Assembly (NCBI RefSeq): GCF_001279695.1
Contig: NZ_LGDD01000288.1
Location: 1 to 64,000 of the forward strand
Length of the DNA: 64,000 nt
Source of the DNA: Streptomyces sp. WM6378
GTDB taxonomy: Bacteria; Actinomycetota; Actinomycetes; Streptomycetales; Streptomycetaceae
Reading direction: 5' to 3'
In this document: in pieces, positions 63,062 through 64,000 of the stretch
Position numbering within the stretch: the stretch's first letter is position 1
Layout: each line of letters begins with the position of its first letter
Translations under genes and position numbers: made by a program
Notes under the pieces: generated by a model
What the model was told of the DNA's origin: nothing
Databases searched by the model: none
What the model saw: the letters and a program-made list of their open reading frames with translations, nothing else

Positions 63062-64000
63062 ACCCAGGTCCGGGGGCGGAATCGGTTGGCCCGTTCCACC
63101 AGGTCGATCCTTTCCTCGCCACGCTGTGCGAGCCGGGCGAGCACCCGGTACGAACGTTCCAGACCGAAGCGCAGGCCCCGCTCGTCGACTTCGCTGCCGA
63201 GCAGTGCGGTCTTCGCCTGCCCGGCGCCGGTGCTCCCCGACAGTACCCAGTCCAGAGCGGTGCCCAGGACCTCGGTCGCCAGCTGTTCACGTCGCACCGC
63301 GTCCAGACCGAACCCGTCGAGCGCCTCGACCTGGGCCGCCGCGGCCGACAAGTCCTCGATCAGCGGGTCCTGCGGGGCGCGGCTGCGCAGCCGCGCCCGG
63401 ACCGCCGCGACGCGCGCCGCCGTGTAGTGGATGGAGGACTCGGGCACCGACTCCAGGGTCCGTACGGCGCTGGTGCGGTCCCCGGCGGCGAGCTGCACCC
63501 GGGCCAGGCCGAAGGCGGCGCTCACATAACTCGGGTCGGTCGTCCACACCAGGCGGTAGTACTCGGCGGCGTTGTCGAGCTGTCCGAGCACCTCCGCGCA
63601 CACGCCGAGGGCGAGCTTGGGGGCGGGCTCGCCGGGGAACGCGTCGTAGATCGCGTCGAAGGACAGCGCCGCGTTCTCGTTGTCGCCCGCCGCCAGCGCA
63701 GCCAGGCCCCGGTACCAGACCACCCGCCAGTCGTCCGGGTGGTCCATCTCCAGGGATTCGAGGGCCTTGGCGGCGGACACCCGCTCGTTCATGTCGAGCC
63801 GGGCCCGCAACTCGCGCAGCCGGCGCTCGATGGAGTCGGCCGGGGCCGAGCGCAGCGCGGTGATCAGCTCGGCGGGCGCGGCCGCCATCAGGCCCGCGAG
63901 GAACCCGGCGTTGGGGTCGCTCGGGTCCACGTGCGGCACGGGCAGCGCGAGCGAGGTGCCGCGCGGGTCCAGGGGCGTGAGCAGCGGCGCGGCGTGCCCG
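63058..64000 (-). CDS. pknG: Serine/threonine protein kinase PknG, C-terminal part (cut by window edge)
   Basis: The frame is open to the end of the window, so the kinase domain lies beyond 64000. The visible 313 residues are the C-terminal TPR domain of PknG: VDPSDPNAGFLAGLMAAAPAELITALRS, DDWRVVWYRGLAALAAGDNENAALSFDAIYDAFPGEPAPKLALGVCAE, AEYYRLVWTTDPSYVSAAFGLARV, AVRTLESVPESSIHYTAARV and the C-terminus FGLERSYRVLARL. The pattern matches mycobacterial PknG segment by segment. PknG senses amino-acid supply and controls carbon flow through FHA proteins. An ATG at 63939 exists but homologous sequence continues upstream of it, so it is not the start. Confidence 0.93.
   Translation of the reverse strand, partial: GHAAPLLTPLDPRGTSLALPVPHVDPSDPNAGFLAGLMAAAPAELITALRSAPADSIERRLRELRARLDMNERVSAAKALESLEMDHPDDWRVVWYRGLAALAAGDNENAALSFDAIYDAFPGEPAPKLALGVCAEVLGQLDNAAEYYRLVWTTDPSYVSAAFGLARVQLAAGDRTSAVRTLESVPESSIHYTAARVAAVRARLRSRAPQDPLIEDLSAAAAQVEALDGFGLDAVRREQLATEVLGTALDWVLSGSTGAGQAKTALLGSEVDERGLRFGLERSYRVLARLAQRGEERIDLVERANRFRPRTWV

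Overview
This window is chromosomal DNA from a high-GC actinomycete, almost certainly a Streptomyces. The evidence is about 70% G+C coding sequence with strong third-position bias, many GTG starts and GTGA/ATGA overlaps, leaderless-type promoters, class-E (LAxTG) sortase substrates and the GC-rich hairpin repeats typical of Streptomyces. The gene order (recD-like helicase, citrate synthase, copA/copZ, mmsA, then an ssbB-type SSB) matches my recollection of the core S. coelicolor region around SCO2683-SCO2737. No CRISPR array, prophage, insertion sequence or large biosynthetic cluster is visible. About 51 protein genes (one a pseudogene, one cut by the window edge) and one tRNA are supported.

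Layout. 1-5.7 kb: a VOC protein, then a carbohydrate-catabolic operon (sugar isomerase, DUF993 aldolase-like protein, Gfo/Idh/MocA dehydrogenase) diverging from its LacI-family regulator across a clear LacI-type operator. 5.7-12 kb: CapA-like lipoprotein, two small proteins, RecD2 helicase and citrate synthase. 12.3-15.6 kb: copper export operon copZ-copA behind a CsoR-type box, and a small HTH protein. 15.8-24 kb: a myo-inositol catabolic locus, with a dehydrogenase/isomerase pair diverging from iolC, a Cgl0158-type aldolase-like gene, iolB, iolD and mmsA. 24.4-30.3 kb: an APC permease, a mycothiol-dependent-type enzyme, and an unusual exported S15-type hydrolase fused to an ABC ATPase and coupled to a permease gene. 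30.3-37 kb: aspartate aminotransferase, an aldo/keto reductase remnant with an internal deletion, a STAND ATPase, and a GT-B-like protein whose promoter abuts 12 perfect copies of a 7-bp repeat. 37-41 kb: tsaD, a lone second cytochrome b (qcrB paralogue), a TetR regulator with a Gln/Asn-rich N-terminus, and tRNA-Arg(UCU). 41.4-50.3 kb: two dynamin-like GTPases (probable DynA/DynB), an ssbB-type SSB, a thioester-domain surface protein, EttA, a thioesterase and an unknown protein. 50.4-57.3 kb: a MacB/FtsX-type ABC operon with two very large permeases. 57.4-64 kb: truncated haemoglobin, a PCMT-like methyltransferase, and a phospho-signalling set: PknG (partial), PP2C phosphatase, VWA protein and FHA protein, most carrying zinc ribbons.

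The most unusual items are the hydrolase-ABC fusion, the heptamer tract at a leaderless promoter, genomic repeat elements domesticated in frame inside two proteins (copper ATPase and an oxidoreductase), and the PknG/PP2C/VWA/FHA module. All functional statements rest on reading the sequence and recalled family knowledge; no database search was run.
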